Origin: Cinclus cinclus
Lineage: Eukaryota > Chordata > Aves > Passeriformes > Cinclidae
Length of the DNA stretch: 64,000 nt
Direction of reading: 5' to 3'
Assembly: GCF_963662255.1 (NCBI RefSeq)
Contig: NC_085053.1
Coordinates: forward strand, 744,001 to 808,000
Shown piece by piece: positions 1-15,300 of the stretch (positions within the stretch are counted from its first letter, which is position 1; each line of letters opens with the position of its first letter). Under the pieces are notes generated by a model. That model made no database searches. It was not told where the DNA came from and saw only the letters and a list, made by a program, of their open reading frames with translations. The translations under genes were made by a program, and so were the position numbers.

Positions 1-192
1 CACTTCACGTGCCTCACCCAAAAGGAGAAATGGGACAGGTGGCTTCTACAAAAGTTAAAAATAACCTCCCTCAAGAATAAGAAACTTGGAATTTATATAA
101 AGGACTATGAGCTTACATAATCTCCTTGTATACTGAAAGGACAGAAGAAAAAGCCTATAGACACAACATAAATTTTGTGGAAAAAGATTTAC

Positions 193-345
193 CATCCATT
201 CCATTGTGCTGTTCGTAACTTCTTTTTCCCAGGATAGTTGGGGACCCATTATTAATGACAGGTGTGAACTTAGCAGGAGTCAGATTGTTGAGAGAACTGG
301 ACAAGCTCTTTGAAGGATCTGGTTTTGGAGGACATGGATGAGACT
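193..345 (-). CDS. MTA1: MTA1 exon 17 (residues 525-576), last exon in the window
   Basis: 153 nt, CCAG acceptor, GTAAAT donor. The N-terminal part ([20 protein letters not shown]) is a Ser/Pro-rich, less conserved stretch. It is followed by [15 protein letters not shown] and [16 protein letters not shown], which match the MTA1 C-terminal half. The next exon (NMKKRLL... in human) is not in the remaining 192 bases. Confidence 0.94.
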
Positions 346-3300
346 CTGGTGAAAAATAGCAAAGTAGATGTTTTTAATTAGCAAAGATACTGGAATTATA
401 AATCTGAAAACAAGGTGAAAGTGAATTGTGTATCTATTTCCGTAACTGTTCTCTAATAATTTGGGGTGATGTATATGTATATAAATAATAATATGTATAT
501 AAAACCCAACTTCGGCCACGCTGGTCACACAACACCCCTAAACTCTGGGGAAATTACAACTTTGCCGGTTTGCCAGAAATGTTTATAAAAAATACAATTT
601 CTCCAACGGCAAAAAAAGTGAAGATTCAAAGACCCACTAAAAAGAATACAACACCTGAATTCAAGCTTTGGGCCAAGGCAGAGATCAAGCCCACATTCTT
701 CAACTGAAAAGACTTTGAGCAAGTTACAAGAAACAGCAAATAAGAACTTCAACTGAGTCTTTTTCTCACAGGCCCAACAGCAGAGTAACATATCAATTCA
801 ATCCCATTAACACCATCAAAAAAACCTTGCCAGTCCATCAACCTCCTTCCATTTCCATCACTCTCTTCTCCCAGCTCAGCAATCCAGTGGAGACCCTGAC
901 ACAGTGCAAGGAAAACCCAAAATCTACTGCTAGTTTCTGCACAATTACTAAAATAATGATTTTATCCAACAGCAAACTTCTCCCTTCATTTGATATCTTT
1001 TGTTGCACTATAGGTTTCCAAAGGTTTCTCAATCTGTGTATCCCATTAGTACACAGCAGAAATACAACACTCAACAGAGAAGCATATTATTTAATAATAA
1101 GCAATAAATATTTAATACACCATCAGCCTTACAATATTTCCTCAACAAAAACATTCAGAGAAACCTAAAATCAACTCCAGTGCTGCTTATCTAAATTAAA
1201 AAAAAACCAGTCAACTTCCTTGCTAAGCAAGCCTTCCAAGTGTCTCTGTCCAAGACTTCCCGGAGAAGAGACTCACTTTTGGGTGCCTGAACAACCTGAG
1301 GCATATCTGCAGGGCAACTGGGAGTGAAAATCTGGCTCTTGTCAGGAGTCAGCACTGCCATACCACACAGCATCACTCTGCATGTTTCCAGCACCTCAAA
1401 CTTACACCAAAGTTCTGGATGGAGCTACTCAGTCCTGCCCAATAGATCAGTTCATGAGGCAGAAGTCCTCAAGCAAATTGTAATAAAAAATAATTTAAAA
1501 CCTACCCAAACCCAAGAGGAAAGTGAAAAACAGAAGTATGATCCCCTTGTCTAGATCCAGCACAGAACAACCACCACCTGATTCACAAGCTGTGGGACAC
1601 AGTGCTGTCCTAAACCCAAGAGGCTTCTTGGAAGACTCAAGTGTACAAATTACCTCCAGACAGCCCAGAACCAGAAGAAGCGAATAATCAAATGTTCCCA
1701 AAACATGATGTTAGTGCCTCCACTAGCAGATGGTAACTTGTCCCCATATACATCAGAAGCCACAGCAAACATATCCCTCCCTTCAGTTGAAAAAGTTTCT
1801 GATACAGCTTTATGACCCCAGAGTGGATTGCAGAGAGACTGGGTCTGTCAATGAAGTAGAAAAAGTAAAAAGGACAAGCTAAGGAGATGGGGTTCCTTTT
1901 TTCTTTTGTTTCTCAGGTGAGGTTTTTTGTGCCTTGTTTTTTTGTTTGCTCTGAATCCAGAATGAGCATCTAAATCTCGACCCAAATGGTCAGCAGAGTA
2001 GCTAGGAGGGTGTTTCCTGTGGTTTGCATGTCATGGTTTGGTTTGTTTAATACCTAAATACCGGAGTACTGCTTCTAAAGGCTTTCGAACCACTTGCTTT
2101 AATAGCAATGGGTTTTCTGATGCCTCAGGTAAACGTGCTGTGCCTGTAAAACACAGAAAAATAATTAGAGGGTGTAGACATTCAGCTATTAGAGCAAAAC
2201 CAAGTGAATAACTCCAGTGTCCTGAAAGAACTTGGCCATCAAAAGGAATTTTACAGGTGGCAAGCAGACCCTAGCAACAGGACACAAACACAGAGAATGC
2301 TCTGTGTAAGAGGAAACACAAATGTTTTAAAACAAACAACTCAAAAAAGTTATTTACAAAGTTATTTACAAAGTTATTTCGCCCAGCCTATCATCAGTTA
2401 GAAGGCTCTGCAAGTACAGCTAGATTTTGTGAAAGCACTAGCCACATGCAAGAGAGCATCACAGCAAGCTGCAACTCAAAACTTTACAGGACAGGAGTCT
2501 CAAAGGACTCCTTGGCAAGGAGGTGCAGCTGCAGCACACTCACATTCTGCTTTGATTGCTGCACTGTTGATGGGCAGGTAGGGGTGTCTTGCAGCGTGCC
2601 AAGGGCGCAGGATATCTCGACATAAGCGTCTGGCAATTCTGGTCAGTTTTGTTGTGTGCAGATAGAAAGCTTGTCGTGTCTTCATAGCAAACTTGGGACT
2701 CCCACTATTTCGTACTGGCACACCATGAGGACTCTGCAAGGAAAGGAAAATAAAAATGGTTTCTGAAGGAGCAATTATTAGAAAGTATGGCTCTAAAGAA
2801 GAAAAAGTATTATGTAAAATCACTTTCAACTGCTGATTCTCAGACATAAGAACAGAAATGGTATTACAGATGAAAATATTTTTAGCCCAGCTACTCCCCA
2901 TTTCTCAAGTCTCAACCCTAAATATCTCAAAGGATAAAAATGAACATAAACATTTTTGCAGGGAAGCATTTATTTCTATGCTGTGACAAGTTTTCAGGTA
3001 GGGATCCAAAAGCCAGATGTGAAGAAGTTAGCTGGTGCTATCACATGATTTAGAGCTTACACACTCAACAGAAAGACTCTCCAGTTTTGGGTGCCTAGGG
3101 CTGCTCTGGAGGTACAATGCAAACTCCTTATAACAAAGCATTTGTCAAAAGAAGAGAAAAGTCAGGAAGAGCTGAATGATAAAAATATACACCACAAAAT
3201 ACACACTCACTTTCCAAAGCAAATATATGGCACACAGGAATGGTTTTGGCTCAAAGCTGCAAGAATTTGTTTTAATTCTTACTCTTAACTCAGCAAATGT

Positions 3301-6300
3301 ACTCACAGATGTCAGACAGTCATTGCATATCATAAAGAATACTACTGGAAGACATTTACCAGCTACTGAGAACCAAAGAAGTTATTTTCTTTATGAAAAG
3401 CAACTAAGTCAACCAATGGAATAATGCAAGTAGTATCTTGTTACCTCAGACTAACCCACAGCTGGAAAACAGGAAGAAATTTCAGCTTGGGGAGAACAAG
3501 GCTCTCCCTTCTCTATTTATGTAGTTTCAATTCACAAACAAGAGGTATAAGGCAGCTATCTCAGCATTTAGGAGGCTTCAGAGGGCAGAGAGAAGCCTGG
3601 AAAGGATAAAGGTTAAACGAAGAAATGGAAAGGGAATGACAGCAAAGAATAGGATAGAGGAAAGAAGTTATCCTGAGATGAAAGTTCAGTGTGTTCTATG
3701 GTTCTATCCATGTGATACAGTTACTTTCTCCAATCAGCTTCATGTTAAATGCTTCCAGACTAAAGTTTCACCAAATTCAGAAAAAAATCGGAGAATTTTG
3801 GTCTTTGAATAAGACAGGAAAAATGAAACAGAAACTGCTCATACAATGCTTACTCAAACCTATCCAAAAAAGGAGGATTATTTAAAAAACAGGATTACAC
3901 AGAAAAACAAGATAAAGGATCTCTAAAGAGCCACTAGCTATTTGAGGCATATCTAATTCTGAATATGCCTTGGGAGAGTAAATAGGTTTCAGGAAATAAT
4001 TAATTCTTTTGGAGAGAAAAAAAAACAACAAAGAAACAGTGCTGTCCCACCTGCAGCAAAAATTATGGAAACCAAAGACCAGAAACACTGGCTGGCATTT
4101 CAGTTTCTCCCATCTCCACTAAATCATTTCATGCATTTGAAGGCTGGTTTGCTAAACAAACAATGTTGTTTTGTTTTTTTTTTTTCCCTCAGGGCAGTAC
4201 TTGGCAACAAATTACTTCTAGCCCAGGTTAATGCGCCAACTTCTGCTTGACATGAAATACCAAATCCAAGGACAACAATGAAGGCTGGAGGCATTCTTTT
4301 GCTGGTTAAATATTTAAGACCAGTGAGCAGGCAGTTAGGTAGCATGACACTCAGCTTGCCAGGCAGTCTGCCTGGTGGATACCCACCAAATTATTGCGGT
4401 TTGGTCCAGGTCTCTCCCCATCTAACCGTGTTGGCATTTTCAAGCCACCGTATTTCTTCCAGTAGGTCCAACAGGATGCACAGAGGCGACACTGCATGTT
4501 AGGGGGACCCCAAGAATACCACTGGTAAGACTGGGTGGCTAGAGATAACAAAGGTGGAAATTATATATATCCTTACACAGGATCACTTTTCAGATCTTAT
4601 TCTCTTTAGAAGCAGCACAAAAGAAAGCACCTCCTCCCCCCCGCCCCAGCACACAGAGCAAAGCTCAAACAGATCTTAAAAACTGATGATGGCTTCACTG
4701 TCATCACCATTGTTAAACATACTTGTGATTTCAGTAGAATTATAACATTAATTAATTTGCATCCCTTTTCAAATGTGAACAGAAAGAAACAATGATTAGG
4801 ATGGGAAGATTTCCTGCCAATGGAAATGAAGGATCTCTTTTTGCAAGAGAATTTCTGCAGAACATGAGAAGCAGCAAAGATGTATTCAGGAACTTCCCAC
4901 ATATTAATCTTACAACTGAAAAATGTCCAGAGTCCTACATTCCAGCATCTCTAAGGGCTCCCCATAAAGGAGCACAGTCATTAGAAGTCAGTACATTAAT
5001 ATCAGCAATCAGATAAAATACAGTAGTGTCACATATTTTGAAATCTACTTAAAAATTATGAAAAAAAATGTCAAATTTACACATTGGCAATCTAAATAGT
5101 CACTCAACAGTTACCTGCAATTACGCAGAACATTTACTAACTCCCCCTTCAGTACTTCATAACTCCATTTACAAATGTAATACCAGTAGTTAAAAAATGA
5201 AACAAACACTAAACAAAACACCCTCAAAAAAACCTTTGCTTAAATGCTGCTATTTCCAGTTCTGCCCCCACCCCAGCACAAGACAGCTTTTATTGAACAT
5301 TTCCATCTCAGCTGCCCCTCTGGCACTTACTGTAACAGCTCTCACAGGCCCGTCCTGCTCCTGCATTCTGTGCCTGGACTCCGGTACCATTGACCACTCC
5401 TGGTTTGACATTATTTACATTGATCTGGTTGGGGTTTGGCTTGTTACTGAAGACACAAAGCAAGAAAAATGACAAGTGTTAATTGAGGCATGCCATTTTT
5501 TAACTTTTGAAGGTAAGGCCTAAAATGTTTGAAGACTCTAATTTCATTCAGCATGTGTCTTCCAGAACCAGCAATCTGACTCCTATGAACACAGTCTCCA
5601 ATAATACTTTAAAAATATTGAAAACGAAAATAACTATCATAAGAGTTGGATGCCATTTACAAGACTTCAAACCCTTTTAAAAAATAACAAACCAGGCCAG
5701 GTAGGTATCTTATTCACTATCCCAGACATCTGAATCTAGGTAAAAACAGATCTCACTCACAAGTCCTCTCAACATGAGAGATATTTTACTTAAATCTCCA
5801 AAACGAAGGCTGGGGGCTTGAACAGGAAGAGTAGGCAGAGAGAGAGCAACAACTGCTTTATTCAGGGAAATATAAGCCTAGACTGCAGTCACAAATATTT
5901 GTTATCTCACTGCAAGGGCTTGCATCAGGTGGCCACAATTCCCACAAGTACACCCAACATGCAACAACAGCTGGGTCACCTCAGCTCATCCCTGCAGCCT
6001 CTTCAGAGTGATGGTTCAGGAAAAGCCAAGACCTAAGAGCTACAAAAAGAGCTACTGGTGGGAGCTGAGAATGGAAGGCCAACAAAACCTTGGTAGTATG
6101 GAACAGCACAGAATCTCTGCAGAAGCAGAAGTGCCTGAGGGGAAAATGAGGCCTTCAAAAAATCGCTGGCATGGGAGGGAAGGAGGAGGACAGAGCATTG
6201 CTACTGCAGGGACAGGACTTCTGGGGAATGGAGGAAGGTGGAAGAAGTCATGCAGCAAGTTTCACACTAGAGCACACTAGTGCTCTAAACTAGAGAGGTT

Positions 6301-9300
6301 ATTAAACACGCAAGGACTCTGGGGTTCTGTTCTCTCACATTATAGACCCAATAAAGAGCAGGCAGGCTTTGGGGCCAAGTGCTGAACATAAGCCTGAACT
6401 GCAATGCTGGTTACACTCCTATCATATTCTCTTACCTGAAGACTGAAGAGAGTGGGCATATTCCTTTCATTTCCAACTAACAAACCCAGGATTTGGAAGC
6501 AGAAGTGTCTTAAAATGGCTTTCTGCAACCCCCTTTTCTTACACATCTGTTGCACACTGACACAGGAGTCACAGTGATTCCAGTAACCCAGAATACTTGC
6601 TGTGTTTCACCCGGGCTAGTGCTACAAGAACAGCATTGTGGGAATAGAGTCAAATTAATTTCTTTCTAATGGGGCACCAGCATCAGGTTTCACGCTCTCA
6701 GCAATGACCCCTGAAAGCAAAGGAGTTCCAAATGACATAGTTCTGAAGACAACTGGAAAGCTGAAGCCAGAAAACATCCTTCTTATCTGCAAATGTCCAA
6801 TGAGCTCCTGAGATACAGAGCTCAGTAAAGCTCCATTCTGACAGAGACAAAAGAGGTTCTGCTGTGAATGAACTACGGGAACCACACACAAGCTGCATAA
6901 GGAGACAACAGTGTGTTTGTCCAGTCCAGGAAAAACTTCTGATAGCATTCTCACTGTAAAAGCCAGAGCCCTTCTGAAGCAGAGAAAGCTCAGAAGGCCA
7001 AGTGGCCCAGGAACACTCTTAAGTAGTTCATTCCTATAGTGCACTGAGCTGCACATACACAGCTCAAAAGCAGCAGAGAAGATAGGGGAAAAAAAAAAAA
7101 AAAAAAAAAAAAAAGAGACATTTAGATTAATTCACAAGCCTGAATACGTTTTCATCTCCTTCTGCTTATAAATTTGCCCAGCTCCTACAAAGATTGAAGT
7201 GTTTCAGGGTGCTTATCAGAAAGGCACCAAGTTCTGACCCCACATAAGGCAGGAGATCTACAGGCATGTCTGACAAAGGGGCAGCTGAGAGACGGAACGT
7301 TCACGTTCCTCTGCTCCAGGACATCACTATAGTAACCTGCTGCAAAAGAACTCCTGCCAATGATTCACCAGCAAACTCCATGTGCAAACATTGCCCCAGT
7401 GCTACAAAACAAACAGCCCTCACAGATGCACACTGCTACAAGCAACATTGCTCCACAGAGAAAGAAACTGAAGTAAAGAAAACTAAGGCCTTATGCTTTA
7501 ACATCAGGCCTGTTGCTTCCCTTCTTTACCTTGGATTTATGCTCAAAAATATAGCAAAATAGTCTGAAATCCATCAGTAAAGCCCAACAAAGCACATCCA
7601 AAGAACTAGGACAAGAAAGAAGGATGATGGCCTGACTCCCATTATCCTCTCTAAAACCATTATCAAGCTTCTATTTAAACACTAGTGGAAAGCAGGCACT
7701 GGTGAAAGCTGATCACCAAACCATGCTGATCAGAAGGACTAACATGCCATAGTTGTGGCAAACTCCAGGATTCTGCAGCACTGCAATTAATGAAGCTGCA
7801 GCAAGCACCAGAGTGTGTCCTGCTCCAAAGCTATGGTCAAGTTTCTTGGTGGCAGTAACAACAAAATTCAGGCAGATGATATTTTCATCATATGAGAAGC
7901 AAAAAGCTCTTATTTGTTGATGATACTTTAATTAAACTAGTTTGATATCACCAAAGCCTGCCATAGCTATTAACAAGAGAATCGGATGAGTAACTGGATG
8001 AATCATTAAGCAATTAATGAAGCTGAAGCTAAAGATGCAAATAAGGCAGTGAAAATACTGATAATGTGGCAAACTGTCATTTCCAGTTCTTGTATCAGGG
8101 ATGGGAGTCTCTTGAAGGGGTTTCAGTGGTGAAGAAGCAGTCAGTTATGCTAGAATAAGGCCATGAAGTGCAGATTTCTGGGCTGTATTCTTCAGAAAGG
8201 TCTCAATGGAAGAGATGGAGGCAATAAAGAACATGCAGAGAGAAGCCTGTCAACATGGACTGAAGGTCTTGCACAAACAAAACCCCCTCAACCTGAAGAT
8301 AATCCTCATCCCCACAGAAGACTGATATCCCCCTTCAGCATATGTGTAGACAGCATTTGACCCACAGCACGGTGACAAAATTTTTGTTGTTAAAAATAAC
8401 TATAAACTTAATACCATCCAGTGAATGTTTCCTGGTCTTGAAGAACCCATCTGCGCTGGATGCGACAGAACTGCTAAGAAATAAAGCTCAGAAATAAAAA
8501 CAGTTGAAAATCCTTTGTAAGGCACATTGGTGCCATTTACCTCTAGGCATCTAATGGAAGTGTCTGGAGACAACAGGAAGGCAACAGAGGTAAGCTTTCC
8601 TCAGCTCTCCAACCTCCTGTAAATACCCACTTCTAAGAACACTAATAACACCATTAAACAATGCTTTCTGAATAGGAGCAGCTTTCTCCAACATTTTGTT
8701 GGAGATTGCCATTTTAACTAGCAGAGCTACAGAGGGAAGAGCAGCATTACACCTTTCAAGTTTTCCATGTTACCATGGACCTCTGCATAATGGAATGGGG
8801 AAGAAAAATTATTTCACTTGCTCCTCAAGCACAGGACAACCAAGAAACACACAAAGGAATTATCTTCAGCTTGTTACACAGTTACCCCTTGTAGTGATCC
8901 AAAGCTTTGACCTATTCTTCCAGTTTCCCTGTTGGATTCACAAAAGAGGCACAGTATTTCTCTGCTTCACAGCCTTTGAGAGGCTGCATTCGCAGCTTTC
9001 ATCAAAGTGCTTTGAGATTCAGATAAAATACTGTAAAGAGAATATATTCATTAACACATACAGATGTAGAGTGCAAAGTTACATTTTTCACCAGTACACT
9101 TTGGAGACTGGAAATTGTGTGGAGCAGTTCATTCTACCCTTTCTGTTCTTAGCCCTTCTGGTACCACTTAGATCAAAGCAAATGTGAGAAAAGCCACACA
9201 AAACTGGATATCTCAGCTTTCACAACTGCAGATGTCGTAATCCCAAAAAGCACAAGCCACATAACCAGATCTTCATCAAAAAGAAGATGGTACATATGAT

Positions 9301-12300
9301 GCCTGGAAGCTCAGTAAAACCAGGGTACAACTTCCACAGCAGAGTATGTTTGAGTACATACTACAAAAATTATGAGGCTACACCTGCCTGACGGTCTTCC
9401 AAGCACTGCACTCACTTTGGAGGATGGCAGAATGAGGCATTTGAGAATGTGGAATCTCTTTGTGCATTCAGACTTCTGTTGCTGCTTCAACACCACTCCC
9501 ACTGACAGAGATAGTGCTACAGAAAACATCTGAAAGATTTGTTTTCCAGTACTTCCCAAGTTTACCTGATTTTTCACTTTTTCCTTTCACCAGTAAAGCA
9601 CACTAGTGCTTTTCAGCCAAAGAGCTTCATTGCAAAGCCATATTTATAGACATTAGATTCTGTCAAATATCTGCCCCAAAACCAGGGTTATCCTTGGAAG
9701 AGGTACAGAAATGTTTGTTCAGTTTGGGTGAGAAGTGGTTTTCTAAGATGTTGGTATAGGACTTAGTAACCTCACATCATTTACCTATATGACCCTCCAT
9801 GCTTCAGTTACCTGTGTTAATGAATTTGGGGCACAGCCTCAATTTAAAAAATATCAACTCTAAAGCCTTACATAGAGCTGTCATTTTTCATTGTGTAACA
9901 TGTATATAACCTTTGAAGACAGCTTCTGTTCTTTTCCTTATTATCTTCCTCCTCTCTGCTAGGTTTTCCTATTTACCATCAGAGCAACAAACGAGTCCCA
10001 CCAATGGAAGGCAGCCAGAGGGAAAAAAAAACTATAAAAGTGTTTGAGCCTGGTATGCTCCAGGATCTCTCACTGCCAACAATTCTACACCAGTTACTGT
10101 TAAAATGGTTTTCAATCAATCAGCTGATAGGCTTCTGCATAGGTCTGGTGACAGCCTACATCAAGTAATTTATTTTCAAGGTGACAAGGGAATCATTATG
10201 GCTCAAGCCTAGAAACAGGAATGGGCTCAGTAACATGATAAGGACAAATCAATAACACTGATATTTAGATCCCTACACCGTGCATTGCTAATACAAACCA
10301 AGATTATAATCTTCCATGTCACAAGATAATGTAGATGCCTTACAGTCCATATATGCCATACCTTGTACTCAAGCTTGTGTAGAAGTAATCCAGAAAGCTT
10401 TGAGATATTTAATTGCTGCCACCTTTAGAGGTATTAATAGCAAGAAAATAGCAGAAGCATTCATGTGGGATTAAGTAAGTCATGTAATTGCTACTTTTCC
10501 TAATATACATGAGAGGATATTGAATGAGGAGGAAAATGTATCCCCCATTTTATCAATTAAATAAATAACCTATAAGTTAAGGTACAACACTCATAAAATG
10601 AGCCATGACTGGAAATCAAAGCCAGAGATAAAAAGAGCAGGCATGTGGGCAGAGCCAGGTCTTTTCCTGAAGCAGGGAGCTAAGTTGCTGATTTGATTAT
10701 GTGTTCTCTAGGTAGGAACAAGAATTACCTTGCTGAGGGTTAGAAGCCACTCTAGGCAGCCATTATCAAATGAGCACCACAACCCTGCACATACAAAGCC
10801 CTTCCTCCAACACTGGAATCCAAGAGAGCAGCAGGACTGCCAGGCTCTCTTGTCTGCAATATCCTTTTGCATCTGCAGACTAAATTATCCTGCCTTTTGC
10901 TTTATGAGCTTATCACACTGCAAATTCATGTTCAATTTGATGTCCAGTGTCCCCCTGCAGAGTAACACCGTCCACAAAAAGCAATATTGTTGAAAAATTG
11001 CGTGATGAGAAATCCATTTGGCTTCACTCTTAATATTGCACCTCATTTTTAGTAAATTCACCTGAGAGGTATCAACATATAATCATGGATCCTCCATTTT
11101 CAGAAGAAATGAAGGACTGTCTTACAAACTAAATATATAAAAATTAGTTTTATCTAAAGTAACAGCAGATGGCAGAAGTTCATAAATATTTAAAAGGAGA
11201 CAGCATAAAAGAGCAAAGGAGTTACTGGGGATAATAAACAGGGGAACATATCTGGGAGTGAAAGTTGAAAAGTGAAAGAAAAGGGCAGACTAGAAGTTCT
11301 GCATTATAACAACTACAGACTAGGCTATGCAGAGGAAATGAAATAGAAAACACATTTGACTAATAAATTTGTTTTAAAATATATGTATGCCTGTAAATAA
11401 TTATTCATTCTTTTTAATATATAATGATTTATAGGAAACAACCACGCATTGGTGATCCACTGCTGAGAAAAATTAGGAAGAACAGATAGATTATTAAGCC
11501 GTTAATTAGCTACCCTTTTGATCACAACCATGCTAACCTGCCAGCAAGTCCCCATCTCCCAGTTTACACAAAAATACAAATTCGAAGATAAGTAACAGTC
11601 ACTTCAGGATGGGAACATTACAGAGGATGCAGGAAACGAGCAACATGACAGCACAACATTCTAACCAGAAAACAATAATGCTGGTAGGACATGGAAAGTA
11701 CTACACCAGTCCCTCTGCAATGAGACAGAAACAAAAGAAGAGGTACTTACTAGTTGGGTATATACACTTGTTTTAGCTTGCTTTCTGCTTCTGCTGCTTT
11801 CAATCGTTTCTTTGAATAGAAAAAAGAAAACAGTTAAAAGAAAATAAGAGCCATCTTATCTGAGTCAAGTAGTAAACCCATAAGGACTTCAGCAGATATT
11901 TATTGAGCAGTTACCACTAAATCTTCTTCCAATAAGACAATATTCACTGAAGACTAAACTGTGGGCACCACATGACTGTAGCTTTCCAAAAAAGTCAGAG
12001 ATACCAAGCTACTATAAACAAGGACAAACTTTTCATTCCCATTCGCTTCAATTCAATTTCCTTTGTTACAAGCTTTTGTTTCCCCTGCAGAAGAAAATCT
12101 GACATGTCACTGTCAATTCTCCAAGATAACATTCACCAGTTGGACAGTAAGAGACACAGCAATGCAACCTCCCCATCACAGATGCTCAACAGCTGCACCA
12201 ATCCCAAATTTACATTAAGACTTTTGTGTTGATACCCCTAAACTTCTGAAGTTTTTTTTTTTCTTTAGACATTAAGAAGGCAAATAACTCCTTTTATAAC

Positions 12301-15300
12301 TCAAACCTTCACCATTTAAACAGTAAGAGAGACGTTTTGAGATTCAACTTTTCTCTTTATTTTATGTGCAAAATAAATTTAGGGTGAACCGCTGGAGGTC
12401 TCTAGTTCAACCTCTGCTCAAAGCTGGTACCAGCTGTCTGCATAAAGCTGTGACAATGTTTTCCAGACAAACCAGCAGCATGGGGATATTCCAGACAAAC
12501 AGGTTAGCTTAGCATTTTCCATGCAGCAGCCTCAAGGCACAGTCAAGGAAAATAATTGCAAAGCTGAAGTCAGTATCTTCATAGAAGCAGGAAGCACCAG
12601 AAAACAAAATTGAAGAGTGTGTCACTGAGGAGCTGGGCAAACATAAAAGTTGTTTTTACAGAGACAACAGAGACACACACAGAAACAACAAAGTAAATGT
12701 TTCCTGTAAGCATAAAGCTTTTATCAGGACACTTTTAAACAGTAATTTTTCCATGACACTCCAACAGTTCCTCACCAAAGTTCTCAGGACTCCTAAAGAA
12801 TTCCCCCCTTCCCTTTTCCTGCAAATAAGAGTCAACCTATCCTAGAAATCAAAGAACGAAGTTGTCAGACAAAAGAGCAAGGAATGAGAAAACACAACCT
12901 CTGAAAGTTATCCTGAGATGATGGCTACACCTACAGAGAGCTGCACTCCTGGCTGACTCCTTTCTGCTGGGGTGGGCCACTTTCCCAGATTGCTTCTGTG
13001 AAACTCCACCTAGGACAAGAACTGCTGCCTGAAAATTGGCCTCAAGACAGCCCAATGAAGACCCAGTGGAGACAATCCTTATCAGAAAATAAGACATCTT
13101 GCTGCCCATCAGTGATGGAACTGAAGAGGTTCTCCTGAAAATGGTCTGCATGTCCAAACTGAACGCTTTCAAGCCACCCTAACTGAGCATCCTTATGTAA
13201 GAAACAAAAGCACCCAAAGAGGGGCCCCAAGAAGCACTGTCACAACAGTTCTCCAAACAGCATCACAAATCCTCTTCCACCTTCCAGAGAGACACTACAC
13301 AAAAAGATAATCCTTCAACAAAATGCATGCTCAGGTGCCCTGCAGATCAGGAACTGGAGCCTGTTCCACACATAGCCTCAGCTGATAGAGAGGACTTCAT
13401 GCTCCATGCCACAGGCACTTATATCAGCAGATGAACAGCTCCAGAGCTCACAGCCCCCCAGGAAATACATGGAAATCCAACACTGGCAAACAGCTTAAAA
13501 TACTGCTTGATGACTAGTACCAGAATCCAATTTCCTTGAGACAGGAAATTCAGGGAAGTTACACTCGTAGAGAACTGTAGTGCTTTTTAAGTTTCTAGAT
13601 CGTGAGAGGAAAAAGCTGCAGCTTTCTTGACAACATCTCCCAAGGGGACTATCTGGCATCATTATGTTATGACAGTTTTGGAAATGTATGAATGCAAGAG
13701 CTTCATCCAAGCACAAAGCATTATCAGCAACTGCAGTATTCTCCAGGGCACAACATAAACCCATTTGCCTTAGGGACATGGCTAATTCAGGATATTAAGT
13801 AGTATTTTAGAAATCAGTTGATGAATGTTAAACCTCACCTCACAGATTTCCTTTGTGACTGGTGACCACAGAGCATGACCATGAGCTAACAAGTGCCATA
13901 AGTCACCTGGACCTCACAACTCCCTCCTCTCCTACAGCTGCCTGGGGAGCAGCACAGCACACACAAAGGGCACAGGGTTTCCAGAAGGTACCACAATGTC
14001 CTGGGGAAGAAGAGGCTTTGCACTAAGTACCTGTGGCTGCAGGCAATAGACAGACCAATATGAAGAGTTTTCCTATCTCCTGACAGTGACTGATCCCAGA
14101 AGGTAGAAAAGAAAGGTGCCCTGAAATGTAGTTGTGCACAATTTCAGAATAATCCCTTCCCTGAGAGAGTGCTTTGCTAGGTCCTTTGCCAGTTATTAAT
14201 TGATCTGTGCCTGAAGCATATTTGTACTATAAATTCTTAATGTTGCTGGATGTAGTTATGAATGTCTTCACCCCCCAAAAAATCCAGCACATTTGTAACT
14301 TCTTCTCACAGTCTGGCCTAAGAAAAAAAAAAGAAAAAAAATCTTTTTTTTGAGCTATTTATATGCACAGATCTTAAGTATATGCTCTTATTTACCTCAT
14401 CATATTTTCCCCACCTGTAAAATGAAGATATTACCAACCTGTCTGTCCCACGGGGACCAAGGGATTAAAGTACTAAGCACTGTACATTCAAGTTGGTGCA
14501 AACATCTGCCCTTTATGTATCCTTTCCCAGATTTGAAATCCTATCCGCTGAGCTTGAAAGAGTTTTATAACAGGTGACATATCAGAGAAAATGTTTGTGG
14601 TCATTTCCTAAAGAGTGAGCGTTTATGAAGAGGAAATAACAGAAGTAATCCAGGAACACTGTGGATACTTCAACATCCACAACACAAAGAGTTGGGTTGG
14701 TAGACAGCATGGGGATACCTCAGTCATCCTCAAGTATTAGGCCTTTACAGGTTTATGATAGGAAAGACAAATTACACCTTCTGGGTTCAGGGGAGAACTT
14801 TCACACTGTTTATTCTTTTTGCAAACCTCTGAGCATGCAAGTGTTGAACATACAACAGGGGTCAGGGAGGTGGGACAGAAGAGGGAATTAGTCTGTGATG
14901 CATTTGGGAGAAATGCTCCCAGCTGCTTGTGCTCCAGCAACACATCTCAGAATGGATGGGTTGTACCTCTGGTCTCTGGCAGTTTTGGCAAGAAAGTGAC
15001 TGAGTTCCATGTTACCATAGGTTTAACAGGAGGTGTTTGGAGATAAAACATCCCATAAATGTGATCAACCTTTCATTGATGTTATTTCTACACTTCATCA
15101 CACAGGACTTTATGAAAGTTTGTACATTAAGACATCACTCACAGCTCTGGGCTAGGTACAAAGCAAGCTTGCAACCCTTCAGAAAGATGTTTTCTATCTG
15201 CATCAAAACTGACTGAGAGATCCCAACCTCATGGAGTCAAATCTAAGAGCATTTCCACGTTCCCTAGTGTGTTCTCACCATGCAGACCTCAAAAACAACT

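Larger units (their letters stand above)
5447..11750 (-). other. MTA1: MTA1 intron between exons 12 and 13
   Basis: 6.3 kb. It holds a 26-base A run (7089-7114), two short perfect inverted repeats (6268-6287, 8686-8704) and an AT-rich motif-dense patch near 7880-8060. The open frames inside (for example 8696-9187 plus) show no recognisable protein and no splice context. Confidence 0.85.

Noticed and set aside
8696..9187. 163-codon plus-strand ORF in an MTA1 intron
   Set aside because: No recognisable motif and no coding-like composition; expected by chance in 64 kb.
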